DNA from: Kaistella pullorum
GTDB lineage: Bacteria; Bacteroidota; Bacteroidia; Flavobacteriales; Weeksellaceae
Direction: 5' to 3'
Length of the DNA: 64,000 nt
Assembly (NCBI RefSeq): GCF_014837035.1
Contig: NZ_JACSPS010000003.1
Span: 1 to 64,000 of the forward strand
Below, piece after piece: positions 44,810 through 53,103 of this stretch; the first letter of the stretch is position 1; each line of letters starts with the position of its first letter. The translations under genes were made by a program, and so were the position numbers. Below the pieces are notes generated by a model. The model worked only from the letters and a program-made list of their open reading frames with translations, was not told where the DNA came from and made no database searches.

Positions 44810-45328
44810 CTATTGAACGATAACTTTTTGCGAAGAATGATTGGTTTTAATGATATAATTTCCGCGCATCACTTTTACTAAGTCAATTTTGTTTTGACCG
44901 GTTTTAAGTTTACCTTCCATAATTTTTCGGCCGCTGCTGTCGAACAGATAAAACTGATCTTGCTTCTGACTGTTAATATAGAGTATTTCAGTAGCTGGAT
45001 TAGGATAAATTTTAATGGTTGAGATCGTATTTTCTGTGCTGTTGAGAGTAGCATAAGTCATGGTCAGAACAGTTTCCTTCGGGATGTTATAATCAGCGAG
45101 GGTTCTTCCTTCTTCTAGAAATATCTGCCCAAAATATAACTGAATTATTTCAACAGGAATATCCATTTTGTCAGAAATTTTCGCTTTTAAGTTTTCAATC
45201 GTGTCATTGGCTTCTACCTCTAACGCAATCGTGTAACCATCCGGCGCTTTAACGAAAATTTGCATTGCGGAAACCGCCATTGACATTAAAAGAAGACCGG
45301 TAAAAAACAGTTTGTAAAGTATTTTCAT
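44810..45328 (-). CDS. Secreted ubiquitin-like protein with T9SS sorting domain
   Basis: A 172-residue three-part protein. Residues 1-21 are a signal peptide ending SMAVSA. Residues 22-93 align without gaps to eukaryotic ubiquitin, 41 of 72 identical by my count, including MQIFVK, LEVE, DTIEN, KAKI and GRTL-DYNI. Residues from about 100 (KIYPNP) to the end form a type A T9SS sorting domain. Cleavage after VSA would leave ubiquitin Met1 as the mature N-terminus. The hydrophobic core is kept and Lys 6, 27, 29, 33 and 63 remain; Lys11 and Lys48 are Tyr and Ile, the Leu8/Ile44/Val70 patch is Pro/Tyr/Thr, and the Arg-Leu-Arg-Gly-Gly tail is absent, so it cannot be conjugated in the usual way. The start is Met at 45328; the frame to 45400 precedes the signal peptide and is discarded. 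G+C is about 35%, below its neighbours. Confidence 0.88.
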   Translation of the reverse strand: MKILYKLFFTGLLLMSMAVSAMQIFVKAPDGYTIALEVEANDTIENLKAKISDKMDIPVEIIQLYFGQIFLEEGRTLADYNIPKETVLTMTYATLNSTENTISTIKIYPNPATEILYINSQKQDQFYLFDSSGRKIMEGKLKTGQNKIDLVKVMRGNYIIKTNHSSQKVIVQ

Positions 45329-45433
45329 TTTTTTTTGCAATAATAGGAAAAATCTACGCGGAAATCCACTGACATTGGGGGAAATTGCGAAACTGAACAT
45401 TTATGCTTCAGCAAATCTCATGACCTTTCATAA

Positions 45434-45460
45434 AAAAAAGTCTTTCACGCAGAAAGACTT
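45434..45460 (-). terminator. Terminator after aceA
   Basis: Stem AAGTCTTTC / GAAAGACTT (45438-45446, 45452-45460); on the minus strand followed by a T run. It separates the aceBA unit from the ubiquitin-like gene. Confidence 0.85.
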
Positions 45461-45486
45461 TTTTCAAATTACTTTTTAGAAGATTT

Positions 45487-46773
45487 TCAATGAAACTGAT
45501 TGGCTTCAGTTGAGCCAGCCAAAGCGGTTGTGGATGAATTTCCATCGGTTACTACGGTTTGAACTTCATCAAAATAAGAAGTTCCTACAAAATTCTGGTG
45601 CTTCACGGCGCGGAAACCTTCTTTCTGCAGCGCGAACTCCCTTTCCTGAAGCTCGCTGTAACCTGCCATGCCGCGTTTTTTGTACGCCAAAGCCAATTCG
45701 AACATCGATGTATTCAGCGCGTGGAAGCCTGCAAGGGTAATGAACTGGAATTTGTAACCCATCGCCGCCAAATCTTCGCGGAAAGTTGCCATTTCCTCAA
45801 CAGACAGTTTTGCTGCCCAATTGAACGAAGGTGAACAGTTGTAAGCCAACATTTTTCCGGGGAATTTCGCATGGATTCCTTCCGCAAACTTTCTCGCATA
45901 ATCCAAATCAGGATTCGATGTTTCCATCCAAATTAAATCGGCGTAAGGTGCATAAGCCAAACCTCTGTCGATTCCCTGCTCCACTCCATTTTTCACTTCG
46001 TAAAAACCTTCAGAAGTTCTTTTTCCGGTCACGAATTTATGGTCTCTTTCGTCAATATCTGAAGTTAATAGATCTGCCGCATCGGCATCTGTTCTTGCAA
46101 GCAAAATTGTTGGAACTCCGCAAACATCGGCTGCCAAACGCGCTGCAATTAATTTATTGATTGCTTCCTGAGTTGGAACCAAAACTTTTCCCCCTAAATG
46201 TCCACATTTTTTTGCGGAAGACAATTGATCCTCGAAATGAACTCCGGCTGCACCGGCTTCTATCATTTGTTTCATCAACTCAAATGCATTTAAATTCCCA
46301 CCAAAACCTGCTTCGGCATCGGCTACAATTGGAACTAGATATTCTTTACGATTTTCTTCGTCAATATTATTTACTGTTTGAATTTGATCCGCTCTTAATA
46401 AAGCGTTATTGATTCTTTTCACTACTGAAGGAACGGAATTCGCGGGATATAAACTTTGGTCAGGGTACATTTCTCCGGAAAGATTGGCATCTGCCGCAAC
46501 CTGCCAACCGGAAAGATAAATGGCTTCCAAACCGGCATCCACTTCCTGTACGGCCTGATTTCCTGTAAGTGCGCCCAATCCGGCCACAAAATCCTGAGTG
46601 TTGAGTTTTTCCCATAATTTTTCAGACATCAATTTTGCAATGGTGTAATCGAGTTGGTAAGAACCTCTCAGTTTCAATACTTCTTCTGCGGAATATGGTC
46701 TTTCTACACCTTTCCATCTTGGGTTTTCGAGCCAGTCCTGTTCAAGCTGGCGAATTTGTTCCTGGTTTTTCAT
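45487..46773 (-). CDS. aceA: Isocitrate lyase
   Basis: A 428-residue glyoxylate-shunt enzyme that splits isocitrate into glyoxylate and succinate. The catalytic loop [17 protein letters not shown] has the active Cys; [11 protein letters not shown] supplies the metal-binding aspartates; [12 protein letters not shown] is the family C-terminal motif. Length is as in E. coli (434). It is 29 bases after aceB on the same strand and ended by a terminator. With aceB it allows growth on acetate or fatty acids. Confidence 0.97.
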   Translation of the reverse strand: MKNQEQIRQLEQDWLENPRWKGVERPYSAEEVLKLRGSYQLDYTIAKLMSEKLWEKLNTQDFVAGLGALTGNQAVQEVDAGLEAIYLSGWQVAADANLSGEMYPDQSLYPANSVPSVVKRINNALLRADQIQTVNNIDEENRKEYLVPIVADAEAGFGGNLNAFELMKQMIEAGAAGVHFEDQLSSAKKCGHLGGKVLVPTQEAINKLIAARLAADVCGVPTILLARTDADAADLLTSDIDERDHKFVTGKRTSEGFYEVKNGVEQGIDRGLAYAPYADLIWMETSNPDLDYARKFAEGIHAKFPGKMLAYNCSPSFNWAAKLSVEEMATFREDLAAMGYKFQFITLAGFHALNTSMFELALAYKKRGMAGYSELQEREFALQKEGFRAVKHQNFVGTSYFDEVQTVVTDGNSSTTALAGSTEANQFH

Positions 46774-46802
46774 TGTATTTTGGATTTGGTTAATGATTGG
46801 AT

Positions 46803-48380
46803 TTAAATAAACTGGTAAGCTTTCAGCGTTAAGAATTCTTCAAATTGGTCGTTCAGAATCAGATCATCGAAAATCTCCGTGGCTAAAGCAAACTTTCCGT
46901 TTTTGTAACGTTCTTCGCCCACATAATTTTTAATGTTTTGAAGTTCCTCTTCCTGCCATTTCAACACCATCTCATTGGTTAAAATTCTGCCGTCATCGAG
47001 TTGGGCTTCATTTTTCAGCCATTGCCAGACCTGCGTGCGCGAAATTTCTGCGGTCGCAGCATCTTCCATTAAATTGTAAAGCGCCGCTGCCCCCACACCC
47101 ATCAGCCAGGATTCGATGTAAAGGATTCCGACATTGATATTTTTTCTTACGCCATTTTCAGTGATTGTCCCTTTTGGAATTTCGAGTAAATCGCTTTCTG
47201 AAATCTGATATTCTTCGAATTTTTTGTGAATCTGGTTTTTTTCAGGCATCAGGTCATCGAAGATTTTCTTCGCAACAGGAACCAATCCCGGATGTGCAAC
47301 CCAGGTCCCGTCGTGTCCGTTTTTCACCTCTCGTTCCTTATCTGCACGCACTTTTGCATAGGCTATTTCATTCTTCTCTTCGTTATTTTTCACAGGAATC
47401 TGCGCCGCCATTCCACCCATCGCGTGCACATTTCTTTTGTGGCAAACCTGAATCACGCGTTTTGAATAGGCACTCATAAAAGGTGAAGTCATGGTCACCT
47501 GGTCTCTGTCCGGCACGAGAAATTCGGGTCTGTTCCTGAACTTTTTGATATAGGAAAAAATATAATCCCATCTTCCGCAGTTCAGTCCGGAACTGTGCTC
47601 TTTCAATTCATACAGAATCTCATCGAGCTGAAAGGCCGCCGTAATGGTTTCAATTAAAACAGTTGCTTTGATAGTACCCTGCGGAATTTGCAGATAATCC
47701 TGAGAAAATTTAAAAACGTCATTCCACCAGCGGGCTTCCTTGTAATGTTCGAGTTTTGGAAGATAAAAATATGGTCCGCTACCATTTTGGATCAGTTTTT
47801 TTGCATTTCTGAAAAAGTAGATTCCAAAATCAATTAAAGAACCCGAAGCTTTTTCTCCGTCTATCTCGATATTTTTTTCTTCCAAATGCAGACCTCGAGG
47901 ACGAACCAGCAGAACCGCAGTCTGATCATTGAGTTGATAGGTTTTGCCGTTTTCATTTTCAAAGCTGATGATGTAGTTTACAGCATCGGAAAGATTGATT
48001 TGTCCTTCCATGCAGTTTTCCCAGGTCGGCGAATTGCTGTCCTCAAAATCTGCCATGAAGGTGGAAGCGCCCGAATTAAGGGCATTGATAATCATTTTGC
48101 GTTCCACCGGACCGGTAATTTCCACTCTTCTGTCGAGCAAATCCTCAGGCAGTACACCGCAAACCCAATTGCTTTCCCTGATTTCTTTCGTTTCAGGCAG
48201 GAAAATGGGCAGGTTTCCCTTATCGAACTCGTTTTGTTGCGCTTTTCTTGTCTGAATCAGTTCCAGTCGTTTAGCATTGAACCGTACGTGAAGTTCGGTC
48301 AGAAAATCAATCATATCTGCAGAGAAAATCTCGTGGTAAGGTCTGGTTGCCAAGACCTTAAATTTCGTCGCCGTTTCCAT
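46803..48380 (-). CDS. aceB: Malate synthase A
   Basis: A 525-residue enzyme that condenses glyoxylate with acetyl-CoA to malate. The signature [17 protein letters not shown] (about residues 260-276) is intact, as are [16 protein letters not shown] and the early arginine segment [13 protein letters not shown]. Length is like E. coli AceB (533). It is first in the aceB-aceA unit and divergent from a RamB-type regulator. A -7 box (TAGTTTTG, minus strand, 48410-48417) sits 30 bases upstream of the ATG. Confidence 0.97.
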   Translation of the reverse strand: METATKFKVLATRPYHEIFSADMIDFLTELHVRFNAKRLELIQTRKAQQNEFDKGNLPIFLPETKEIRESNWVCGVLPEDLLDRRVEITGPVERKMIINALNSGASTFMADFEDSNSPTWENCMEGQINLSDAVNYIISFENENGKTYQLNDQTAVLLVRPRGLHLEEKNIEIDGEKASGSLIDFGIYFFRNAKKLIQNGSGPYFYLPKLEHYKEARWWNDVFKFSQDYLQIPQGTIKATVLIETITAAFQLDEILYELKEHSSGLNCGRWDYIFSYIKKFRNRPEFLVPDRDQVTMTSPFMSAYSKRVIQVCHKRNVHAMGGMAAQIPVKNNEEKNEIAYAKVRADKEREVKNGHDGTWVAHPGLVPVAKKIFDDLMPEKNQIHKKFEEYQISESDLLEIPKGTITENGVRKNINVGILYIESWLMGVGAAALYNLMEDAATAEISRTQVWQWLKNEAQLDDGRILTNEMVLKWQEEELQNIKNYVGEERYKNGKFALATEIFDDLILNDQFEEFLTLKAYQFI

Positions 48381-48409
48381 TTCATTAAATTTTTGAGATT
48401 GTGATACAT

Positions 48410-48450
48410 CAAAACTATAAAAATATTTTCACTTCCAGCGAACGTTCGCT
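48410..48450 (-). promoter_or_regulatory. aceB promoter with overlapping perfect palindrome
   Basis: The minus strand has TAGTTTTG (48410-48417) as a -7 box. Nineteen bases upstream, where the -33 element should be, lies the perfect 14-bp palindrome AGCGAACGTTCGCT (48437-48450). A dyad placed on the -33 position fits a binding site for a dimeric regulator, most simply the divergently encoded RamB-like protein. On the plus strand a TAACTTTG box (48496-48503) may serve that regulator. Binding is inferred. Confidence 0.65.
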
Positions 48451-48557
48451 AACTTTTAAAAATAATAATTATGCGAAAAACAGTTCTTTTTAAATTAACT
48501 TTGTGTCCATCGGACTTCCGGGATTATCTGCAAGTATTAAAAATTTAAAACCGACTT

Positions 48558-50024
48558 ATGACGCACGACGGCGAATTCATCAAAACCGTATTCGGACTGA
48601 AAATGAAACAGTTCCGCCAGAAAAGAAACATTTCGCTGCAGGAACTTTCAAATCAAACCGGATTGTCAAAATCATATCTTAACGAGATTGAAAACGGCAA
48701 AAAATACCCGAAACACGACAAAATCGGCCAGCTCGCCACGGCTCTTCACTGCACTTATAATGATTTGGTGTCCACGAAACTCGACAAAAGTCTCTCGCCG
48801 ATTGTTGAAATTATTCAGTCGGATTTTTTTAAGGAAATTCCGCTGGATCTTTTTGGGATTAATAAAAACAACCTCATCAGCCTTATAAGTGACGCTCCAA
48901 AAAAAGTGACAGCATTCATCACCACGCTGATAGAAATTTCAAAAAATTACAATCTGAGTAAGGAACGGTTCTACTTTGCCGTGCTCAGGAGTTTTCAGGA
49001 GCTCTACGATAATTATTTTCCGGAAATCGAGGAAAAGGCAACCGCTTATTCTTTTCAAAATAAAATTCCTCATAAACCTAATTCTGTAGAATTAGAAAAA
49101 ATTCTGCGTGAAGAATTTAATTACGAGATCAGAACTCTGGATTTCGAAAAATATGGCGCCACCGGAAAACTTCGGTCGCTTTTTATCCCGGAAAAGAAGC
49201 TGCTTTTACTGAATGAACTTCTCGATGAAGACCAGAAAACCTTCATTTTTGCAAAGGAAGTAGGTTTCAATGTCCTGAATCTGCGCATCAGACCGAACAC
49301 GTATTCCTGGCTTGATTTCACCAGTTTCGAGGAGTTGCTCAGCAATTATTACGCATCCTATTTCGCCGGTTGTCTGCTGATTCACAAGGGAATTTTGACC
49401 GAAAAAATATCGGCGTTTTTTAGTTCAAATGAGTGGGAGCCACAGAATTTTGAGAATCTCATCGAAGAATTTACCAATTCACCGGAAACGTTTTACTATC
49501 GCCTGACCAACATTTTGCCGCAGGAATTCGGCATCAAGGACCTTTTTTATCTGTGTTTTACGAAGAAGAAATTTTCAGACAACCTTGAGATTTTAAAGGA
49601 ACTTCATCTGAACCGCCAACAGGCACCGCACGCCAACGCCACCAACGAACATTATTGCAGAAGATGGATTGCCGTGAAAAACCTGATGAATCTGCAGGAA
49701 AACGAAACGTTAACCGCAGCCCAGATTTCTCATTACAAAGACAGTGGTCTAACCTATCTTGTGATATCTACCTCGCAAAAAAATCCGTTCTCAGACGGAA
49801 CTAACAGGAGTTATTGCCTCGGCATCCTGCTGAATTCAAACTCTTTAAAGAAAATAAATTTCGCTAAAAGTGACCAAATAAGAACTGTGAATGTAGGCGT
49901 AACCTGCGAATTTTGCAGTATCCCAAACTGCGAAGTGAGGCAGGCGCCAGCGCTGCGTCTGGAAAAAGAACTTTTGAATGAAAATATGAAGAAAGCCATT
50001 CAGATGATCAAAAAAGAGATGTGA
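48558..50024 (+). CDS. XRE-family regulator of the RamB/ScfR type, probable glyoxylate-shunt regulator
   Basis: A 488-residue regulator. The N-terminal helix-turn-helix (KQFRQKRNISLQELSNQTGL, then SKSYLNEIENGKKYPKHDK) is of XRE type. The middle (about 200-330, with FIFAKEVGFNVLNLR) resembles the IrrE/DUF955-like region but lacks an HExxH zinc motif, and the C-terminus (CEFCSIPNCEVRQAPA) holds clustered cysteines, as in the RamB/ScfR family. RamB controls aceA and aceB in Corynebacterium; this gene is divergent from aceB-aceA, so the same role is likely. Sensing of acetyl-CoA or a related metabolite is speculation. Confidence 0.85.
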   Translation: MTHDGEFIKTVFGLKMKQFRQKRNISLQELSNQTGLSKSYLNEIENGKKYPKHDKIGQLATALHCTYNDLVSTKLDKSLSPIVEIIQSDFFKEIPLDLFGINKNNLISLISDAPKKVTAFITTLIEISKNYNLSKERFYFAVLRSFQELYDNYFPEIEEKATAYSFQNKIPHKPNSVELEKILREEFNYEIRTLDFEKYGATGKLRSLFIPEKKLLLLNELLDEDQKTFIFAKEVGFNVLNLRIRPNTYSWLDFTSFEELLSNYYASYFAGCLLIHKGILTEKISAFFSSNEWEPQNFENLIEEFTNSPETFYYRLTNILPQEFGIKDLFYLCFTKKKFSDNLEILKELHLNRQQAPHANATNEHYCRRWIAVKNLMNLQENETLTAAQISHYKDSGLTYLVISTSQKNPFSDGTNRSYCLGILLNSNSLKKINFAKSDQIRTVNVGVTCEFCSIPNCEVRQAPALRLEKELLNENMKKAIQMIKKEM

Positions 50025-50065
50025 CACGCGCATAATTTGTAACTTTAAAATGACAAAACACGGAT

Positions 50066-50719
50066 GTGATTTTAAATTTACTTTTCCCGAACCGCTGCCT
50101 GCGCTGCAACCGGATTATCACTTCTAAAGAGATTGTCTGCGAATTGTGTTTTGACCAGATTCATTTCACACATTATCTGTTTAACGCAAACAACCTGCTT
50201 AAAGAAAAATGTCGGCTTCTGTTTCCGGTAGAAAACGCTTATGCGCTGATGCAGTTTGAAGAAGAAAGTCTGAGCCGGGAAATTGTGCACCAACTGAAGT
50301 ACGGCCGCCGCGAAAAGATCGGGAAAACACTGGCCGAGTGGGTCACAGAGCGCGTAGATTTCGGCAATGACCCTCCCGACTTCTTTATCACGGTGCCGCT
50401 GCACGCAAAGAAACTCCGAAAACGCGGGTATAATCAACTGCATCTTTTCGCTGACACATTAAGTAAACATTATGGTATACCGTGTGACCACAATCTGCTC
50501 AAGCGAAATGCCAACAGACGTGCACAGGCAAAAAAAGACCGGGTTCACCGGGCTGAAACCGACTCGCTGTTCACCTGCACGCATGAGGTGACTGATAAGC
50601 ACATTTTGCTCGTCGATGACGTTTTTACAACTGGAAATACCATGAGTTCCGTGGCATGGGAAATACTAAAATCCGGCAATAACCGGATTTCTGTACTTGT
50701 GATGGCTGAAGATTATTAG
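50066..50719 (+). CDS. ComF family protein (phosphoribosyltransferase fold)
   Basis: A 217-residue protein. N-terminal zinc finger-like cysteines (CLRC near residues 11-14 and CELC near 26-29), then a phosphoribosyltransferase domain with the PRPP loop ILLVDDVFTTGNT (about 183-195). ComF acts in DNA uptake in competent bacteria; in others the role is open. The initiation codon is GTG at 50066: an ATG at 50064 is out of frame and immediately reaches a stop. It is 41 bases after the XRE regulator gene, possibly on the same transcript. Confidence 0.88.
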   Translation: MILNLLFPNRCLRCNRIITSKEIVCELCFDQIHFTHYLFNANNLLKEKCRLLFPVENAYALMQFEEESLSREIVHQLKYGRREKIGKTLAEWVTERVDFGNDPPDFFITVPLHAKKLRKRGYNQLHLFADTLSKHYGIPCDHNLLKRNANRRAQAKKDRVHRAETDSLFTCTHEVTDKHILLVDDVFTTGNTMSSVAWEILKSGNNRISVLVMAEDY

Positions 50720-50730
50720 AATTGAAAGTT

Positions 50731-51381
50731 CTACCGCTGAAGTTTTTCACCGTAACTTAAATCTCCGGCATCGCCTAAACCTGGAGTTATGTAACCTTTA
50801 GACGTAAGTTCATCATCAATTACACCCACCCAAATCATAGCTTCCGGATATTCCTTTTGAATGGTTTCAACGCCCTGTTTTGAAGCGATGGCGGCCACAA
50901 TATGCAACTGCGACGGTTTCCCGTGATTCAGTAAATCTTTGATTGCTTCAATGAGACTTGCGCCTGTTGCAAGCATAGGATCCGCAACGATCAATGGTCG
51001 GCCATCAATATTTGGGCACGTAAGGTAATCCTGTTTTATCGAAAAATAGTCGTTTGCATCGTGTTTTCGGTATGCGGCTACGAAACCACAGTCTGCTTTG
51101 TCAAGATAGTTCAAAAGTCCCTGGAACAAGGGAACACCCGCACGTAAAATAGTAGTGATCACCGGCTGTACGGCAATTTCACGGGATTCAATTTTGGCTA
51201 AAGGCGTGGTAATCTCAATTTTTTTCTGCTCGAGACCTTTGCTGATCTCAAAGGCGGCAATTTCACCAATGCGCTCCATATTCCTGCGGAAACGCATGCG
51301 GTCATTCTGGATTTCGGTATTACGAAGTTCGTTGATCCAGGTATTCACGAGTGAGAACTGCGTTGATAAAACATTAGTCAT
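50731..51381 (-). CDS. upp: Uracil phosphoribosyltransferase
   Basis: A 216-residue salvage enzyme that makes UMP from uracil and PRPP. The PRPP motif DPMLATGASLIEAI (about residues 134-147) and the uracil-binding C-terminus YITPGLGDAGDLSYG are present. Length is normal (208-216). It is convergent with comF, whose stop lies 11 bases away. No pyrimidine gene is adjacent. Confidence 0.96.
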   Translation of the reverse strand: MTNVLSTQFSLVNTWINELRNTEIQNDRMRFRRNMERIGEIAAFEISKGLEQKKIEITTPLAKIESREIAVQPVITTILRAGVPLFQGLLNYLDKADCGFVAAYRKHDANDYFSIKQDYLTCPNIDGRPLIVADPMLATGASLIEAIKDLLNHGKPSQLHIVAAIASKQGVETIQKEYPEAMIWVGVIDDELTSKGYITPGLGDAGDLSYGEKLQR

Positions 51382-51423
51382 AGTCGGTAGTTAGGGTGCA
51401 AAGTTCGTTAAATTATAGGTGAC

Positions 51424-51456
51424 AAAAAAGCCCTTCAAATACAATCTGAAAGGCTT
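51424..51456 (-). terminator. Terminator after der
   Basis: Stem AAGCCTTTCA with TGAAGGGCTT on the minus strand (51447-51456 and 51428-51437), followed by a T run; one mismatch. Confidence 0.7.
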
Positions 51457-51465
51457 AAATACGTA

Positions 51466-52776
51466 TTATTTCTGTCTGAAATACACTTCAATCGGCACAC
51501 CGGTAAAGCCAAACTGTTTCCGGAGCTGATTCTCGGTGAATCTTTTGTACGGTTCCTTCACATATTGCGGCAGATTACAGAAAAACACAAACTGCGGACT
51601 CGGCGTTGGCAACTGCACACAATATTTGATTTTCACATACTTTCCTTTCAGTGCCGGCGGTGGCGTTTGCTCGAAAATTGGCAGCATCACCTCGTTAAGT
51701 TTTGAAGTCTTGATTTTTTTCGCACGGTTTTCATACACTTCCATTGCCACTTCCACCGTTTTCAGGATTCTCTGTTTAGATAGTGCTGACACAAACAGAA
51801 TTGGAATATCGGTAAACTGACCAATCTTTTCTTTGATCTGATTTTCAAAATCACGCGTCGTGTTGGTATGTTTGTTTTCTACAAGGTCCCATTTGTTTAC
51901 CACGATCACGATTCCTTTGCGGTTTTTCTGCGCAAGGCCGAAAATATTCATATCCTGCGATTCCCAACCCAAAGTAGCATCCACCATGATGATTACGACG
52001 TCTGAATACTCAATTGAACGGATAGAACGCATCACGGAATAAAATTCAAGGTCTTCTTTCACTTTGGCTTTCCGCCGCATACCAGCGGTATCTACCAGCA
52101 CAAATTCGTGCCCGAATTTATTATACAGCGTCTCAATCGAGTCGCGCGTTGTTCCGGCGATATCGGTGACGATGTTTCTTTCAACGTCGAGAAGCGCATT
52201 TGTAAGGGTAGATTTACCCACGTTTGGACGACCTGCAATGGTGATTTTAGGCAGTCCTTCAAAAGGATCTTTGTAATCTGTAGTTGGGAATTCTTTTACG
52301 ATATCATCGAGGAGCTCGCCTGTTCCGGAACCTGTCGCAGAAGATAAAGTATAGTATTTTTCGATTCCAAGCTGGTAAAATTCGGTAGCAGCCAGCTCCT
52401 CTGTGGCCGAATCTACCTTGTTTACAGTAACATAAACCGGTTTGTTTGATCTGCGGAGCATCTCAAAGATTTCCTGGTCGGTATCTGTAAGTCCTTCCTC
52501 CACATTCAGCATGAAAATGATCGAAGTGGCTTCATCGATAGCCAACTGAACCTGCTTTGAAATTTCTTCCTGGAAAACATCTTCGGTGTTTACTTCGTAA
52601 CCTCCGGTGTCGATCACCGTGAATTCTACACCATTCCAGTCAGATTTTCCGTAATGACGGTCCCGCGTAACGCCTGAAGTAGAATCTACGATAGCTTCTC
52701 TCCGCTCCAGAAACCGGTTAAAAAGGGTTGATTTTCCTACGTTGGGACGCCCAACGATTGCAACAATATTGCTCAT
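51466..52776 (-). CDS. der: Ribosome biogenesis GTPase Der (EngA)
   Basis: A 436-residue double GTPase needed for 50S subunit assembly. Two complete G domains: GRPNVGKSTLFNRF (about residues 8-21) and GRPNVGKSTLTNAL (about 182-195), each followed by DTGGYE / DTAGMRR, with NKVD and NKWD guanine-specificity motifs. A C-terminal KH-like domain (from about 355) ends FTGVPIEVYFRQK. Length is standard. Confidence 0.97.
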   Translation of the reverse strand: MSNIVAIVGRPNVGKSTLFNRFLERREAIVDSTSGVTRDRHYGKSDWNGVEFTVIDTGGYEVNTEDVFQEEISKQVQLAIDEATSIIFMLNVEEGLTDTDQEIFEMLRRSNKPVYVTVNKVDSATEELAATEFYQLGIEKYYTLSSATGSGTGELLDDIVKEFPTTDYKDPFEGLPKITIAGRPNVGKSTLTNALLDVERNIVTDIAGTTRDSIETLYNKFGHEFVLVDTAGMRRKAKVKEDLEFYSVMRSIRSIEYSDVVIIMVDATLGWESQDMNIFGLAQKNRKGIVIVVNKWDLVENKHTNTTRDFENQIKEKIGQFTDIPILFVSALSKQRILKTVEVAMEVYENRAKKIKTSKLNEVMLPIFEQTPPPALKGKYVKIKYCVQLPTPSPQFVFFCNLPQYVKEPYKRFTENQLRKQFGFTGVPIEVYFRQK

Positions 52777-52954
52777 TCAAATTTTGTTTAATAATTTAAT
52801 TATTAATGGGTTACTCCAACCATTGAAGCCCAAAAATTTTTGCAAAGGTAGCGTTTTCAATTTTGTTAGCGAAATGTTATTCTTTTTATGAAATCCATAA
52901 TCCTATTTGCATCACAGATCGGCTCTTTTTCGGAAGGGCACCCGCCTGAGGTTC

Positions 52955-53020
52955 TAGCCCCGATCGCAATGGAAATCCCCGCCGCGGCGGGATTGCAATG
53001 AAGAGCGGGACGGGTCTCCG
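52955..53020 (+). ncRNA. Structured RNA element, Flavo-1-like (copy B)
   Basis: On the plus strand, TAGCCCCGAT (52955-52964) is followed by the GC-rich hairpin CCCGCC-GC-GGCGGG and then GAAGAGCGGGACGGGTCTCC. The start TAGCCCCGAT and the GAGCGGG segment match copy A at 14087-14172, and both hold internal hairpins between them. Outer bases GGCAC and GTGCC could close a longer stem. It resembles the Flavo-1 motif. The gap from 52777 to 53103 otherwise holds only a weak terminator-like hairpin and the upstream region of der; no gene is seen. Confidence 0.5.
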
Positions 53021-53049
53021 GAAGTGCCAAAAATACTGTTGCTACAAAT

Positions 53050-53078
53050 AAAAAAAGCCATCTCAGAAATGAAATGCC
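53050..53078 (-). terminator. Weak terminator-like hairpin after murA
   Basis: Imperfect stem of GGCATTTCA with TGAGATGGC (minus strand, 53078 to 53057) followed by a run of T, 26 bases after the stop. One mismatch and one wobble pair make it uncertain. Confidence 0.5.
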
Positions 53079-53103
53079 TTTTATTTTTAATATTTATTGA
53101 CAG

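Noticed and set aside
47886-48404. 172-codon open frame on the plus strand
   Set aside because: It is antisense to aceB, whose conserved motifs are intact, and its translation has no recognisable features.
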